Positions 11,830 through 23,434 are shown, counted from the first letter of the stretch. The stretch is 64,000 bases of DNA from Morchella semilibera (GCA_009192285.1 CM018606.1:1664081-1728080); one strand, 5' to 3'. The notes: generated by a model not told the origin, from the letters alone. Numbers and translations: made by a program.

Positions 11830-12812
11830 AGGGGCTGACCTTTTAACGCCGGCTTGGGGGTCACTAGCTCAACTGGTGCTTTACGCCAGTTGTCGGAGGT
11901 ATTGAAATCCTGCGAGCGGGGGGCAAGGTAACGAGGCTTCGGGGTTTGGGCGGCGGGGCGAGGTAACTTCCTAGTAGCATTGGGGGCGACAAGAGTTAGA
12001 CGGCGGCGGAGGTCAGCAATAGTGGCGTCCGCGTCAGCGAGGGCTTCCTGGTGCAGGGCCAAGCGGTAGCGGAACTCCTCCTTCTCCGCGATAAGGGAGG
12101 CCACTTCTTCCTGAAGATCCTGGGCAGCCTCCACTGATTCTTCCTGGGCCTCGCACATACGGGACCAGAGGTCGGCAGCCTTCCCTTCGGCTGCCTCAAG
12201 TTCCACTTCGAGGTTCTCGATAACCTCATCGTGGGCCGTACATACGGCTGGTTCTTCGGGGGCGAGGGCGGGGACATCAGCGTGGGCGGTCAGGGCGGCA
12301 AGAGCTTCGGCGATGAGGGTATGAGCCTCGGTCAGCTCGTACCCGAAGTCTTCCTCGACGGGACCAAAGGTTTCCAAGAAGCTCGTGAGTCTCTCGGTCA
12401 GGGTACTGGGGGCGGAGGCAACGGGGATTTCCAGGGGACGGCCGATGGTGTGTTGAGCGAGGGCAGGATCTCTGAGGCCACGAATAATGGCTTCAGCATC
12501 GTGGGCGGGGTGGGCATCTTCATTGGAGGGGGCTCCGACATGGAGCTGACCGGGGACGGGTTGGGTAAAGGTGGCCTTAGCCCAGTGGGCATCGGCGCGC
12601 TTGAGACCATGGGCGAGGGCGTACTTGCGAAGCAGGTGGACGTGAGGGTCTGAACCCAAACGGCAGCCGAGGTCGAACCAGTGAGAGCGGGGGACAAGAG
12701 CGAGGTGACAGAATCCCTTTCGTTCAGGGAAGTAGCATTCGAGGGGACCGGGAGAGAGGAAGACGGGGTTGGGGCAGTCCCCCATGGGGACATCCCAGCT
12801 GAGGTCGGTCAT
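11823..12812 (-). CDS. gag-like ORF of copy C (about 329 aa)
   Basis: Starts MTDLSWDVPMGDCP and ends KGQPLW, as in copies A and D. Cys/His-bearing N-terminus, long heptad region (ENLEVELEAAEGKAADLWS), basic C-terminus with RKLPRPAAQ. No CCHC knuckle. The frame is open throughout. The gag stop sits at the start of the loop of an AGCCCCTTTGG / CCAAAGGGGCT hairpin (about 11807-11842), and pol continues in another frame. About 62 bp of leader separate the 5' LTR from the ATG. Confidence 0.8.
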   Translation of the reverse strand: MTDLSWDVPMGDCPNPVFLSPGPLECYFPERKGFCHLALVPRSHWFDLGCRLGSDPHVHLLRKYALAHGLKRADAHWAKATFTQPVPGQLHVGAPSNEDAHPAHDAEAIIRGLRDPALAQHTIGRPLEIPVASAPSTLTERLTSFLETFGPVEEDFGYELTEAHTLIAEALAALTAHADVPALAPEEPAVCTAHDEVIENLEVELEAAEGKAADLWSRMCEAQEESVEAAQDLQEEVASLIAEKEEFRYRLALHQEALADADATIADLRRRLTLVAPNATRKLPRPAAQTPKPRYLAPRSQDFNTSDNWRKAPVELVTPKPALKGQPLW

Positions 12813-12874
12813 TGCGACCGGAGCGAGGCGGAACGGGGGTGTTGTGTAGGTCGGTGGAGGGGACGTGTTCTTAG

Positions 12875-13445
12875 TGTTACGGAGCAACACGGAGACAACG
12901 AACAAGAGAGCCGAGGTACACAACCGAGGCAGAAGCGAGAACGAGGACGAGGGACGAGGACGAGGGAACTTAACCGAGAAGCAAGGTGGTTGGGCAGAGG
13001 GTCCAGATGGCCTCTCTGACAAAGACGTGGAGACGAAGATACCAGTAGACAACACGGACTACGGTCATGGGCTATGGACGGGGCGAAGCGAGACGAGGCG
13101 AAGCGAGACGAGGCGAGGCGAGATACTATAGAAGACCCAAGGGGGTCTTGGTAGAGACTATGGTTATAACGTAATATATTCAGAACTAAAGACACAAGAC
13201 GAAGCGAAACTAAACCGTAGGGTTGATAACAGGAAGAACACGTAAGGAAAGAAAGAGAAAGAAAAGAACAAAGGGAAGATTCGTAACAACATATATATAC
13301 CCCTCCTAATCCCTGTACAGTCATGACTCATCATATCGTGTAACGGAAACCCATAGAAACTCCAAGAACCCAAAAGAAATCTTACACCCGAAAACCCATT
13401 CTCTAATATCCTCCTCCTCCGTAAAGTCCGTGGTACGCCGTGATA
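12875..13445 (-). repeat. 5' LTR of copy C (571 bp)
   Basis: Same ends and motifs as the 3' LTR: TATATATA about 13290-13298, TGACTCA 13324-13330. Directly followed on the plus strand by the CCGAT duplication and element B. Confidence 0.95.
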
Positions 13446-15500
13446 CCGATCCACCACTACTAGAATGGCATTAAATCCATGACTCTCCGGAAGTCCCGTT
13501 ACAAAATCCATCGTGACGTCCGTCCAGGGTCCCTTGGGCACCGATAAGGGGCGCAGAACTCCTTGTAGGGGATTATGGTTCGTCTTACTTCGCCGACAGG
13601 TATGACAATTCTGGACATAGCGGTCTGTATATTTCCGCATGGTCGGTCAATAATATTCCCGGCTGAGAAGTTCCAAAGTCTTTGATCGTCCAGGATGTCC
13701 AGCAGAGGGTTTATCATGATACTCCCGTAGCAGGTAGAGCTTAAGTTCATCAAAATCAGGGACATAAAGAGTATTCCGGTAAAGCAATAGCCCCTCCTCG
13801 CTCTCCTTGCACTCAGCCAACGAAATCTCCTTCGATTGTTGAACGCCATTTCGGAGCATGGATAGAATTTTATTTGGAAAACTATCACTCTGGTAAGCTT
13901 TGTTAAACAAATCAAGTACGAGAGACGATCCTTCAGCGGGTTCATTTGGCAAAGAGCCCGCTAACAAACTTATCTTTGCATCTAAATTCTCCCTCTTTAA
14001 AACCACTCGACTTTGTTGTTCCAATCTCTCATCCCCTTCCTTTGGTAAATCCTTAGGCCTCCTGGTCAGAATATCAACCTTCCTTCCCTGCTTCCCGGGC
14101 CTATATTGAATAACGAAATTAAACCGAGACAAAAACTCCGCCCAACGGGTTTGACGTCTATTCAGCAATTTAGTCGACATAAAGTACTCAAGATTGTGAT
14201 GATCTGTAAGTACTTTGACTTGAAATTGAGCTGTCTCCAAATGAGGTCTCCATTCCTCGAAGCAACGAATAATGGCTAACAACTCCTTATCATAAATTTC
14301 GTAATTGCATTCTGCTGGCGAGTGTGTCTTGGAGAAAAAAGCAACCGGGTGCAGGACTCCTTCATCATCTCGTTGTGATAATATCCCTGCCGACACATAA
14401 TCTGACGCATCGGTTTCCACAATAAATTCTTTCTCGGGATCAGGGTGCATCAATATGGGAGCGGTGGTAAAAGCAGTCTTGAGTTTCTGAAAAGCTTGTT
14501 CAACTTTTTGGGTCCACTCAAATCGTACATGCTTTTTTGTCAGAGTAGTCAATGGCCGAGCCACTCGGGAATAAGCATAGATAAAACGTCGATAGAAATT
14601 GGCAAACCCTAGAAATTCCTGAACCTCCTTCACTGTCTTGGGCGCTTCCCAGTCCTCAATTGTCTGTACCTTAGCAGGGTCCATCTTCATCCCTCCAGGG
14701 GTCAAGATCATGCCCAAATATTTTGTCTCTTGTACGCTGAATTCGCATTTCTCTGGTTTTAAATGGACCTCATTAGCTTCCAAGGCTTCCAGTACTTGTT
14801 GCACATCCTGTTGGTGTTGTTCCAAGGTCTCTGAATAAATAAGAATATCATCCAGATAAGCAGTAGCGCAACGATCCAGAAAGGGGCGAAGGATATCGTT
14901 AATCCAACGCTGAAAGGTAGCAGGAGCATTAGTTAGACCAAAAGGCATCACCAAATATTCCCAATGTCCATAGCGTGTTCGAAAAGCCGTTTTCCACTCA
15001 TCCCCTTCTTTAATCCTAATCTGATTATATCCCCATCGTAGGTCCAGCTTGGTAAAATAATTAGCACGGGCTAAATTGGCCATCGTCTCTGGTGTAAGGG
15101 GGAGAGGGTATCGATCCTTGACCGTAATAGCATTTAGCTTTCGATAATCAACACACAAGCGTAAGGAACCATCAGCCTTTTTAACAAATAGCACCGGGGG
15201 AGCCGGCTGGAGAATTACTAGATCTAAGGAATCCTTTCTGCAAATTATCGGCCAAATAATCCCTCAACGCCTTCAACTCTTCCCGTGACATACTATACAT
15301 GGGACCAAAGGGTGGTACTGTTCCTTCCTGAAGTTTGATCTCATGGTCATAGGGACGATGTGGTGGTAGTCTAGAAGCATTGGTCTCATCAAACAGCTGT
15401 CGGAATCGCTGATAATCAATTGGAAATCGTTCCACATCAGGAAAAAATGTGGCTGCGTCTTGTGGCGCCCAGGCCCCACAATTGGCACAAGACGTCAAAG
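13446..15500 (-). mobile_element. Ty3/gypsy copy B, 5' part: RT, RNase H, integrase start (fossil, truncated)
   Basis: Minus-strand pol of a second Ty3/gypsy family: the start of RT ([20 protein letters not shown], then [19 protein letters not shown]), [10 protein letters not shown], RNase H ([15 protein letters not shown]), then the integrase zinc region ([16 protein letters not shown]). Gag, protease and the 5' LTR are missing; homology fades near 15450-15500. Broken in a few places besides the truncation and the insertion of copy C. Confidence 0.85.
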
Positions 15501-16048
15501 ACGTCAAAAACCAATTGCTTACCTGCATCCCCGCGCCCCGGCGCCGCAAGACGATCGGGGTCTCCCAAGGTGTAATCCGGGGGTATTCCGACGAAAACTC
15601 GTCTTTTGACGAAAATTAGTCGTTCGACCTCGTCGCCTGACTCGTCGTCTGACGCTTTTGCTTGGTGCTGTAGTTTAACTTTGTCGTCTGGCCTTGTCGA
15701 AAGACTATAGTACTTCGTTTCATTTCGTCGATAGCCTGTAGTTTCGTCTTTTTACTAATTTATGCCGTTTTTAACCACCTCTTTCCTCATCATTCACTCT
15801 CTAGTTTCCCCATGCTTTACTTGCGACGAACCCCGACGTTAAATGGCTCAAATTCCGACGATGTTCTGACGATATCTAACGGAAATCGTGCACGCACGAC
15901 GATCGGGTGTAGGTTCTTAGACAGGAGTTTTGCACGTCGAGAGGATATCCGACGTGTGTAGATGACCACAGACGGTTCTACATACATCACCTTTGAGTCG
16001 AGTGATCTCACATGAAGGACTCTAATGCATTCAAATATCTATGTACAT
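15500..16048. other. no gene seen; CGTC/GACGA-rich sequence
   Basis: From the truncated end of copy B to the acidic ORF. It is rich in TCGTC and GACGA words, comparable in flavour to 28200-28400, but I find no aligned repeat, RNA gene or coding frame. Confidence 0.5.
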
Positions 16049-16516
16049 TTATCGTCGAACGCGCTTTCTATTTGGCCTAACTAGGTTCCGTCTTTTACGT
16101 CCTCTTTTATTCATGATATCCCCTGTAGTCGACTCACCGTGTTCCTCCTCCTCATTGTCTTCCTCCTCCGTGACGTCCCTGGGTGCTTCGGATTCATTCA
16201 CTTCGTCCACCTGACTTTCTCCCTGATCACTTTCGTCGTAAGCTTCATTCATACAATAGTCACCTGCCTCGCCGTCGTCGTTCTCCGACTCTTTATTAGA
16301 ATCTAGAACCAGTTCTTCATCGTCTTCCAAGTCCTCGCCTATCTTTCGTCGGAGATCCGCCAACAAACTGTTCACCCCCGGGTCGATGATTGCCTCCCGA
16401 CTCTCTCTGCCGACGATTTTCGCGGTGGTCGTTCTATTGATCCGTTTTGTTATTTCACGGCGGATATTAGCTATCATCAAACCTGACGATTCTTCGTTGG
16501 GAAACGATCGTTCCAC
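16049..16516 (-). CDS. hypothetical acidic protein with C-terminal basic tail (155 aa)
   Basis: ATG-started frame of 155 codons. The first 60 residues are mixed (RREITKRINRTTTAKIVG). Residues 60-130 are strongly acidic, with runs of Glu and Asp (EEEDNEEEEHGE). The last 20 are very basic (RGRKRRNLVRPNRKRVRR), a likely nuclear localisation signal. I do not recognise the family. No intron is evident. Its neighbours are transposon debris, so it may be an accessory gene or relic of a mobile element rather than a host gene. A plus-strand frame (16386-16877) overlaps its 5' end and looks less protein-like. Confidence 0.4.
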   Translation of the reverse strand: MERSFPNEESSGLMIANIRREITKRINRTTTAKIVGRESREAIIDPGVNSLLADLRRKIGEDLEDDEELVLDSNKESENDDGEAGDYCMNEAYDESDQGESQVDEVNESEAPRDVTEEEDNEEEEHGESTTGDIMNKRGRKRRNLVRPNRKRVRR

Positions 16517-17974
16517 GTTCGCATATGTCTTTCAAAGATCACTAATTCGAGACGTCATTAGTTACTACGTTAGGAAAGGCTTTATTATGGAGTCACCTAC
16601 CGCCACAATAATCCCTATTAAAGACGCCGTTCCTCCAGTTGCTACCCATAGCCACTCGTCAACGTCGATCAACCGTTTACTTCTCCAAGACACAGCCAAT
16701 CACGTCGCATCACTACAACAAACCCCACCCCACCCCCAGTACAACGACAGCCCGAGAGAGACGGACTGTGATGCGGTCACATGCTCGGTAGATCGGCCTC
16801 AAGTAAGGAGCTTGACAGCCCACGTCGGCCATATATATATAGAGCCGCTGTCCCGAACATCCGTAGCAACATCATGATCAATCATGGTACCTCACGTGGA
16901 CCAATCTGGGATCTGCGCTGGTAAGTAAGCTGAGATCACCGCCTGCGCCCTACGTATCTAGCGCATCCCTCGCTCGTACGTGAGCAGCAAGCTCACGACG
17001 CGCACTCGCATGAGATTCGGCTGAGCGACGTTATAACTCTCGCTGACGCTGCGCGGCGCCAAAAGTGCCCATCCTCGAGCCCACGCCCCGCTGATTTCGT
17101 ATAACGTACTAGGAAACACTTACACCACGTTATGCATGTAAAACGCTGTATCCCTGTAAGTTTTGTGTAGGGGCACTCATTGAGGGTGTACACCCTCAAC
17201 AGTGTCCAGCTATCGGGATCCTACACGACACTTGGATACCCCCTGAAAAAAAGGTCGATTCTCCCACCCACTCCCCGTTGGCGCCCCATCGGCGCTCCTT
17301 TGGACGTGAACTAAGTGAGGTCAGTTAGGTGGGTCTGCGACGCAACGACCCGATTCTTTGAGGCCCTCTGTCTCGCTCTGCGTATTCCAGACCCTTCTAT
17401 ATCTGGTAGCTACTACGCAACTTTGATGAGTACTCTTTCGCACTCCTTGAGTAAATCCATCTGAGATGTGCCCAGCTTCGAACGCAAGCGCGGCACGGAG
17501 CGACAGGGGACGATTTGGATGGAAAAATCAGTCCACCTGACTCTCGAAAAGACCTGCTGTCCGCCGGCGCTCGCGGACAAGTTTGAATTCGCACCTCCTA
17601 GATTCCCTCCGCTGGACCTGGTTTGCCGCGACGACGACGTCCTCGCGCGGCGCCGCCGTTCTAGCCGTTCGACCATCGACATTTTGTGGGATCCATTCAT
17701 AGCTCTTTTGCTGCCGCTCAATGCTGGTTGTACGGAGAGGGAGTGGGGATTCTTTGGTGAACTAAGGCGGGGGGTAGGTTGGATTATGGAGGAAGTCCAG
17801 GAGCGCGCTTGTCTCCGACTTCAAGAGTATAAGTTCGCATTGGTTGTGTAGGGAGGAGTTAACCATGTGGCGAGTGCAGCTAGGATGGGAGTATCGCGGC
17901 TGGCGAGAGAGGGCGCGTATCTGGTCTCGTTACTACGTGGTGTTCTCAGCGAGCGTTCGTCTCTTCTCGGCTGT

Positions 17975-18420
17975 CACCCCACGCCCCCCCCCGCACGCCC
18001 CCGAAGAACAGCTCCACATCCCGACCCCGACTCTCCCCCTCCCCCTCCCTGACAAGCCCCCGCACTCTTCTCTCTTCGCGCTCATCCCCCGCTTACTCCC
18101 CCGACCTCCGCCCGCTCCCCTCCCTGCACCCGAGCGCAGTGTGTGTTCGCACACCTCACAGAGCGCACCGCCGGACGCTCAGCCTGCCCCCCCCCACTCC
18201 CGCACCCCTCCCCCCCACTCTTCGACCGCGCGGCCGCCACTCTAACACCTCCGCCCTGCTTCCGCCCCTGAACCCGGCTCGGGCCCCCGGCTCGCGCCTC
18301 GCTCACCCCCCCCCCCCGCGCGAAATGCCGCTCCCCCGGCGAACCCCCACTCCCTCCGTGCGCTTGCGGAAGATCTCTGGCCCACCCTCCCCCCACTGGC
18401 CCGACTAGCCGCGTCGCGGC
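17975..18420. other. C-rich, strand-asymmetric tract
   Basis: The plus strand is dominated by C and T with long C runs (CCCCCCCC at several places), and G is largely confined to CpG. The antisense frame at 18082-18438 is Gly/Arg rich only because of this composition. The minus strand would offer many G-runs. Function unknown. Confidence 0.6.
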
Positions 18421-20247
18421 CCCTCGGTGCACCGCCACACTCTCCGTCGTTTCGACAAACCCGGGCGCTGAGTTGAGAATGATCCCAAGGTCCTGGGGAC
18501 GGACGGCGGATAGGCGTAGGTATCGCGCGTTTTGACGCAGATGTCCTGAGATTGGAGGTATTGTCTGGTGGAGGAATTGAAAGTGGGGTGAGGGTGTTGG
18601 TTTGGTTTTTGCTTGTGTTTCGTTTTGTTTTTGATGTCTGTCCTGTATATCTGAAGAAACTAGTAGCTAAAGGACAGTGGAGAGCAAATTCAAATACGCT
18701 ATGTGAGGCACATTCCTTGGTGCCTTATCGAGACGAAGACTTTAGTCCTTTATCCGATTATGAGTATACATGTGGATTTTTAACATCTCACTATTTCCTC
18801 CTCTGTTCGAGGCTCTCTCGTCGATGCCAGGTGCCGCCGGCGAGGCATCGTGACGACGGCAATTCACGGAGAAAGTGTTGATTCGAATCCGTCGTTTCAC
18901 ACGCGGCGCCCAACATTCCTTTGATTTGGCCATCCCACGCGGAGGATTTTCAATAGGTACAGCAGGTATGTCCAATGGGGCTTTGCCAATGTACAGCATA
19001 CATACATGTATGTACATATAAAGGGACCGACCAATTTCAGCCGTGGGGCGGAGGCGATACAAATAAACCAACGTCTGCGATATCTTGGTCGAGTGAGAGG
19101 AGTAAGCTCGATAATGAGGTGCTCATCAATGGTGGCGGTAAGGTGGAGAGCACTAGAGGTCTGTGGGATTTTGTTAGCGGCTTACTTGGCTACTGGCGAT
19201 GGTAGATGGCTATAGGCGATGTCCTCTGCGAGGACAAGGTCCTGGAGCGTTCAACACTTCGTCGAGTCGGTGCTGTCTCCTCGTTGAAAAGTGCTTGGCG
19301 GGACAAACCCTGCCTGTGATGGAGTGAGCACTTGCTCTCTAGAGTGGGTGGCTGTGGGCACATTATCACACTCCTTTCACGTAATGGGGTATACTGTGTA
19401 TGTTGCGAGTGGTAGTTGGCTATAGTGTGCCTGTTGGACTGTGTAGGTCAGTACTAGGCGAGGAGTCTGGGAGAGAGAGAGAAGCAAGATTACAGAATTA
19501 AAGCTGTAATAGAGGTGATGTTAACCTATTCTGTAATGTGTATATATGCGGAGGGCCAGTTCGGGTGAGGCTGATAAGTTGGTGAGCTGCTCAGTGTCGC
19601 TTCTCCCGTTCGACAGAATCTGGTATTCGCGCGAGGACTGTTGGGCATATTATAGGGGAAGGAACTTGGATCGTACTGAACAAACGAGAATATGTGATCT
19701 GCTCAGCATTTATAGGACAGATTATTAGTACGGGCTGCTCTCGCTCGCCACTCACGATGTGGGAAATCGAGCGCTCGGCGGTGGCTGGGGTTTACGGTGG
19801 CGGGGGGGGGCCTTGGGGTATGAGAGTCTAGTAGGGTTGAAATAAAGGAGCAGGTTGGCGAGGGATGCTGGGATGGGGGTGGGGCGGAGTGACCTTTGTG
19901 AGTTCGGGAGGAGGGGAGACACGATCATAATTGCACGTTTATAAACTGTATAGGTTGTGCGACCGCGCCTTGATGCTATAATGATACGACATCGTAGGGA
20001 TCTAACGTAAGATATTGACCAGCAGATGGTAAAACGCCCCAAAACCATCCACTAAACGCCTAGTGTGGAATATAACTAAGCTATCCCCAACACAGACAAT
20101 AGTTGCAGAGCAAACTACGGTGCGTGCAACAGTTGTGAATTCTGGACGCACGGTTAGGATGTATAGTAAGGCTAGCAGTCGAATACATTCATCCATGTAA
20201 TATTCGACGTACGCCAAATCGATGTAATTATCTACCACTTCACATCA

Positions 20248-20532
20248 ATGCCACTCACATATAATCCTTTCTGGTGGATCAGACCAATGCGCGACCAATT
20301 CCACAAGACGACCAAAATCCAAATCCAAAAAAAAAAAGAAGCACGAACTAAGGAAAGCGATGAAGCAATATCAAAAAAAGAACTAAAGGCAAACAAAGGG
20401 TTGGCTACTGAAAAAAATGAGAACGTAGAGAATAGTCAACAGGAAGGACAAGAAATGAACTTGTACAAACGACGAGCTAGGCCGGGGGAAGATTTTAGTT
20501 CTACCGCTTCGTATGTTCCCTCGCCCCACTGA
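20248..20532 (+). CDS. small hypothetical ORF, Lys/Glu rich (94 aa)
   Basis: ATG-started frame with KKKEARTKESDEAISKKELK in the middle. The composition suggests a charged, partly helical or disordered peptide. There is no recognisable family and no supporting signal. It lies just outside the end of the Plavaka companion gene and may be chance. Confidence 0.2.
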   Translation: MPLTYNPFWWIRPMRDQFHKTTKIQIQKKKEARTKESDEAISKKELKANKGLATEKNENVENSQQEGQEMNLYKRRARPGEDFSSTASYVPSPH

Positions 20533-20711
20533 CTAGCTACTGACGAAGGCACAGGTGAATAAAACTTGAAATGCTTGAACAATCAATAGTGTGATACGGT
20601 AGGAGGGTGGAGGAGCGCCCCGGTGCACCGCAAATGACGACCCAGCTGCAAACTCCGGCTAGGCTAGGTCATTCGAACGACCAACCTGCACGACCGTCTG
20701 GGCAAGAAAGA

Positions 20712-22868
20712 CTAGGAGTCGATAGGGAGGATGTATGTTAGGGGTGGAGGAGGAAGGGGTGTCGGGCGTGATTTTGGTGTAGAAGAGGACGGGGGAGGGG
20801 CTATAGCTGTTAAGGGAATAGGTGCTGCAAAGCCGGGCTCTGGCGATTCGAATGTATCAATATCTCTATATACCGACGAAGCACCGGACTCTGGTAATTC
20901 GATAGGGTTATGCTCTGGTGAAGATGATGATAGGGATATAGTAGTAAGTTCCGACGACGGCGAAAGGGCCAGGTCAGGTGAAGTTATTGATTTAAGTCCT
21001 ATCTTAATTGGTGTTGAAGAAGGCCCTGCCCATTCGTGCAGTTCCGCTGACATGTAAGGATATGGATAGCCGTCTATCTTCTTTCTTTCCTTCGGTCGTC
21101 CGACTCACGTTGTAGCAGTCCCCCTCGTCCCCAGCGGCAGTGCCCTCCCCTTCCCCGTCCCACTCCTCCCGCCCGTGTTATTCCCCTTCCCCGGCGCCTT
21201 CCCCTTCCCCTTCCCCCTCCCCTTCCCCTTCCCTTTGCAGGTGCCTTTCCCTTTCCCTTGCTCTGGGGGTTCTTATCCCCCTCGTCATCCTCCGGGTCGT
21301 CATCCCCCGAATCGTCATCCTCCGGGTCTTTCTCCTTCGGGTGGTCGTCCTCCAGGTCGGCCTCCGGGTCGTCATCGTTCCGGTCGTCCTCCGGGTCGTC
21401 CTCGTCCTCCGGGTCGTCCTCGTCCTCCTCCTCCGGGATCTCATCCACGTCAGTTGCGGGGTCTGTCAGGGCTGGGCTGTTTCTGCCCGGACTCATGATC
21501 TTGGAGTTGAGTCGGTCGACAGTTAGTTGCTCCTTCATCATCTCGCTCCAACTTTCACGAAAGTAGGGAAATGATGGAGGTGGTGGGGTTTGCCTCCCCT
21601 GGTTGTCGGCTTCATGGTAAATTACCATTAGGCGTACTTTGGGCAACGCGGCGCAAGCCCGAAGCCACACCTCGACGTCCTTGTCGGTCTTTAGGAACAT
21701 ATAATTCTGCATGAGTGGATACCTCCTTACAGGTCTGGGTGGATTTTTGGGAGAACGAGCGAACTCCTCATCGAGGACGAAGGAGCCTATCAAGTGACGA
21801 ATCGGCGGGTATGAGCGCTGATACAGTATCTTATTCTGGCTTCTGAGATGGCGCCGCTCGGCTCTGATCATTCTGACGACTTCCGATATATACGGCCCGC
21901 GGAGCCTTGTGTGACTCAGGATGGGGGTGTCGTTATACGTTTTAGGGGTCCAGTTAGGCATCACCCACTGCGTGTTTCTAACAAAAGGAGCGACGGGAGT
22001 GGTCCGGAAAGCCCTTCCCGCAGCGACATCCGACGTTGACCTACGATACCGACTTGGAACGACTTGAGATATTCCAACAGGCCGGTCAAATAGGGCAGGG
22101 TCGAGGGTGGGTGGGGGCGGAGTTTTATCTGCCTCTTCATCGGTCTCCTCGGCATCGTCGTCCGCTCCATCTCTCCTACCCTTTTGTTTGCCGCCCTTGT
22201 GCTTGGTTTTTTTCCTTTGGCTGCTTCTCTTTTAATCGACGCGCCTTGTTCCTCTCCGCCTCAGCGAACTCTTCCTTTTCTGCCTTAGACTTTCGCTTGC
22301 AGAAGTCTTGAAGTATAGAGTTGAATGCCTTTCTGACGAGAGAGCCCTGATAGGTTGCTCGGTCGTCTGGCTGATTCAAGAGATGGGAATATGTGGGCCA
22401 TGGCGGATGCGCTTCAAGTCGTTGCTCTACTTTATCCCACTCGGCTTGCTCGGCCTGTGTCCTGCTTTTGATGACCTTGCGGAGTAAATAGTACGCATAT
22501 CGTTCATCATATGATGCCATTCAGCCGGAGTTATGCCCAGCATTGCTTTACAGTCGGAGGCAGTTAGCGCCTTCGCCCCCAGCATATCCTGACAAAACTT
22601 GTTAGCAACCCTTCGGCTTCCACAGTAGGAGCTCGGGGCAGGGTCCCTACAGCGTCCCGGCAATCTTCTAACGTCATGCGCAGTATCCAAGGTCTTCGAC
22701 CGGCTCGTTCTTGGCCCTTTGGCCACGTTTTTGTCGTGGTGGCGGCGGCGGCGTCGGCGTTGCAGAATCGCCGGGATTTCCACGAGTATTTGGACGTTTG
22801 CGTTGGGTCTTGGGATTGACCTCTGACTCAGGTAGGGGTCTTTTGTGACCTCTTCTGGGAATCGCCAT
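20712..22868 (-). pseudogene. companion gene (ORF2) of Plavaka copy 1, frameshifted
   Basis: Runs divergently from the transposase. It opens MAIPRRGHKRPLPESEV (basic, NLS-like). A middle part follows with SYDERYAYYLLRKVIKSR and an Arg/Lys/Glu-rich stretch, then YMFLKTDKDVEVWLRACAAL, a long Asp/Glu region, and an RGG-like Gly/Arg tail. An intron with GTGAGT donor and CAG acceptor (21047-21108, 62 nt) joins the tail to a Ser/Pro-rich last exon ending at 20712. At least two frame changes are visible, around 22500 to 22690 and at a seven-base homopolymer near 22210, so this copy is damaged. The YMFLKTD...VWLRA block recurs in copy 2 as YVPIGDDQELEGWLRA. Function unknown; basic ends suggest DNA or RNA binding. 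Confidence 0.6.
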
Positions 22869-23434
22869 TACGACTAATTTGAAGCGTCGGAGGTTTCGTC
22901 GGATGTTTGCAGGTTTCGTCGGAAGATGAGGAATGTGGTAAGAAGATGAAGAAGATATCCAAGCGAAGATGGGGCGTCCGACGAGATATATAGAGAGCCG
23001 AGATCCTCAAAAGAAGAATTATGGTGTGGGGCTCAATTGGGCAACTCCTGTCGAAGAACAAAGCAAACAAAGGAAACATAGTGAATATAAGGCATCTCTT
23101 CTCCGGATTTGGCAAAGAGCTTCGCCAACTTTGATGAATCGTCGGTTGTATATGAGGTTTGTCGGCGAGAGGTGGTGAGCTTAGGCGTCGTGATGAGGTT
23201 TGATATCAGATGATTCAGAGTCTTGGCACCTACCGATTAGGCGTCGTTTGATATCAGATGATTCAGAGTCTTGGCACCTACCGACTAGGCGTCGTTTGAC
23301 GAATGTCTTGGCTTACGCCTACCAACGTCGATAGGATATCACCGCCTGCTCCACCCCCCTTCGCCTAATCGCTCCACCATATAAGCTCTCTACCACGACC
23401 TCATGAACTCAATACCACCGAACCTATCAAGAAG
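22869..23434. promoter_or_regulatory. divergent promoter region between the two Plavaka genes
   Basis: 566 bp between the two start codons. A plus-facing TATAAG lies at about 23380-23385, some 50 bp before the transposase ATG. A minus-facing TATATA element lies at about 22985-22992, some 115 bp before the companion ATG. Two 48-bp tandem repeats lie between them. Confidence 0.5.
23199..23294 (+). repeat. 48-bp tandem repeat, two units
   Basis: Units 23199-23246 and 23247-23294 differ at one visible base. Each contains GATATCAGATGATTCAGAG and TAGGCGTCG. A third partial TTAGGCGTCG occurs just upstream. Position in the divergent promoter suggests possible regulatory or transposase-binding repeats. 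Confidence 0.8.

Larger units (their letters stand above)
7446..13445 (-). mobile_element. Ty3/gypsy LTR retrotransposon, family 1, copy C (6000 bp, near whole)
   Basis: Two 571-bp LTRs that differ, as far as I can read, at one base, so a very recent insertion. The 5-bp target duplication CCGAT is at 7441-7445 and 13446-13450. Order in element sense: LTR, gag, pol (protease, RT, RNase H, integrase, chromodomain), polypurine stretch, LTR. It inserted in the integrase region of older copy B. It looks whole apart from one 137-bp palindromic element inserted in the 3' part of pol. Confidence 0.95.
16517..20711. other. about 4.2 kb with no recognised gene
   Basis: GC-rich in the first half, AT-richer after 18550. 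Several 60-130-codon frames exist on both strands (for example 17413-17721 minus and 17468-17851 plus), but they overlap each other and none shows a known domain. It contains a 20-bp perfect palindrome at 17180-17199, a C-rich tract at 17975-18420, TATATA near 16832 and a run of A near 20320. It could hold an unrecognised spliced gene or the left part of the Plavaka element. Confidence 0.5.

Noticed and set aside
18082-18438. Gly/Arg-rich minus-strand ORF
   Set aside because: Composition artefact of the C-rich tract; no ATG context, domain or partner exon.
21140-21566. Ser/Pro-rich plus-strand frames opposite the Plavaka companion gene
   Set aside because: Mirror of the acidic and RGG-coding region on the minus strand; the real frame has a matching intron and a homologue in copy 2.
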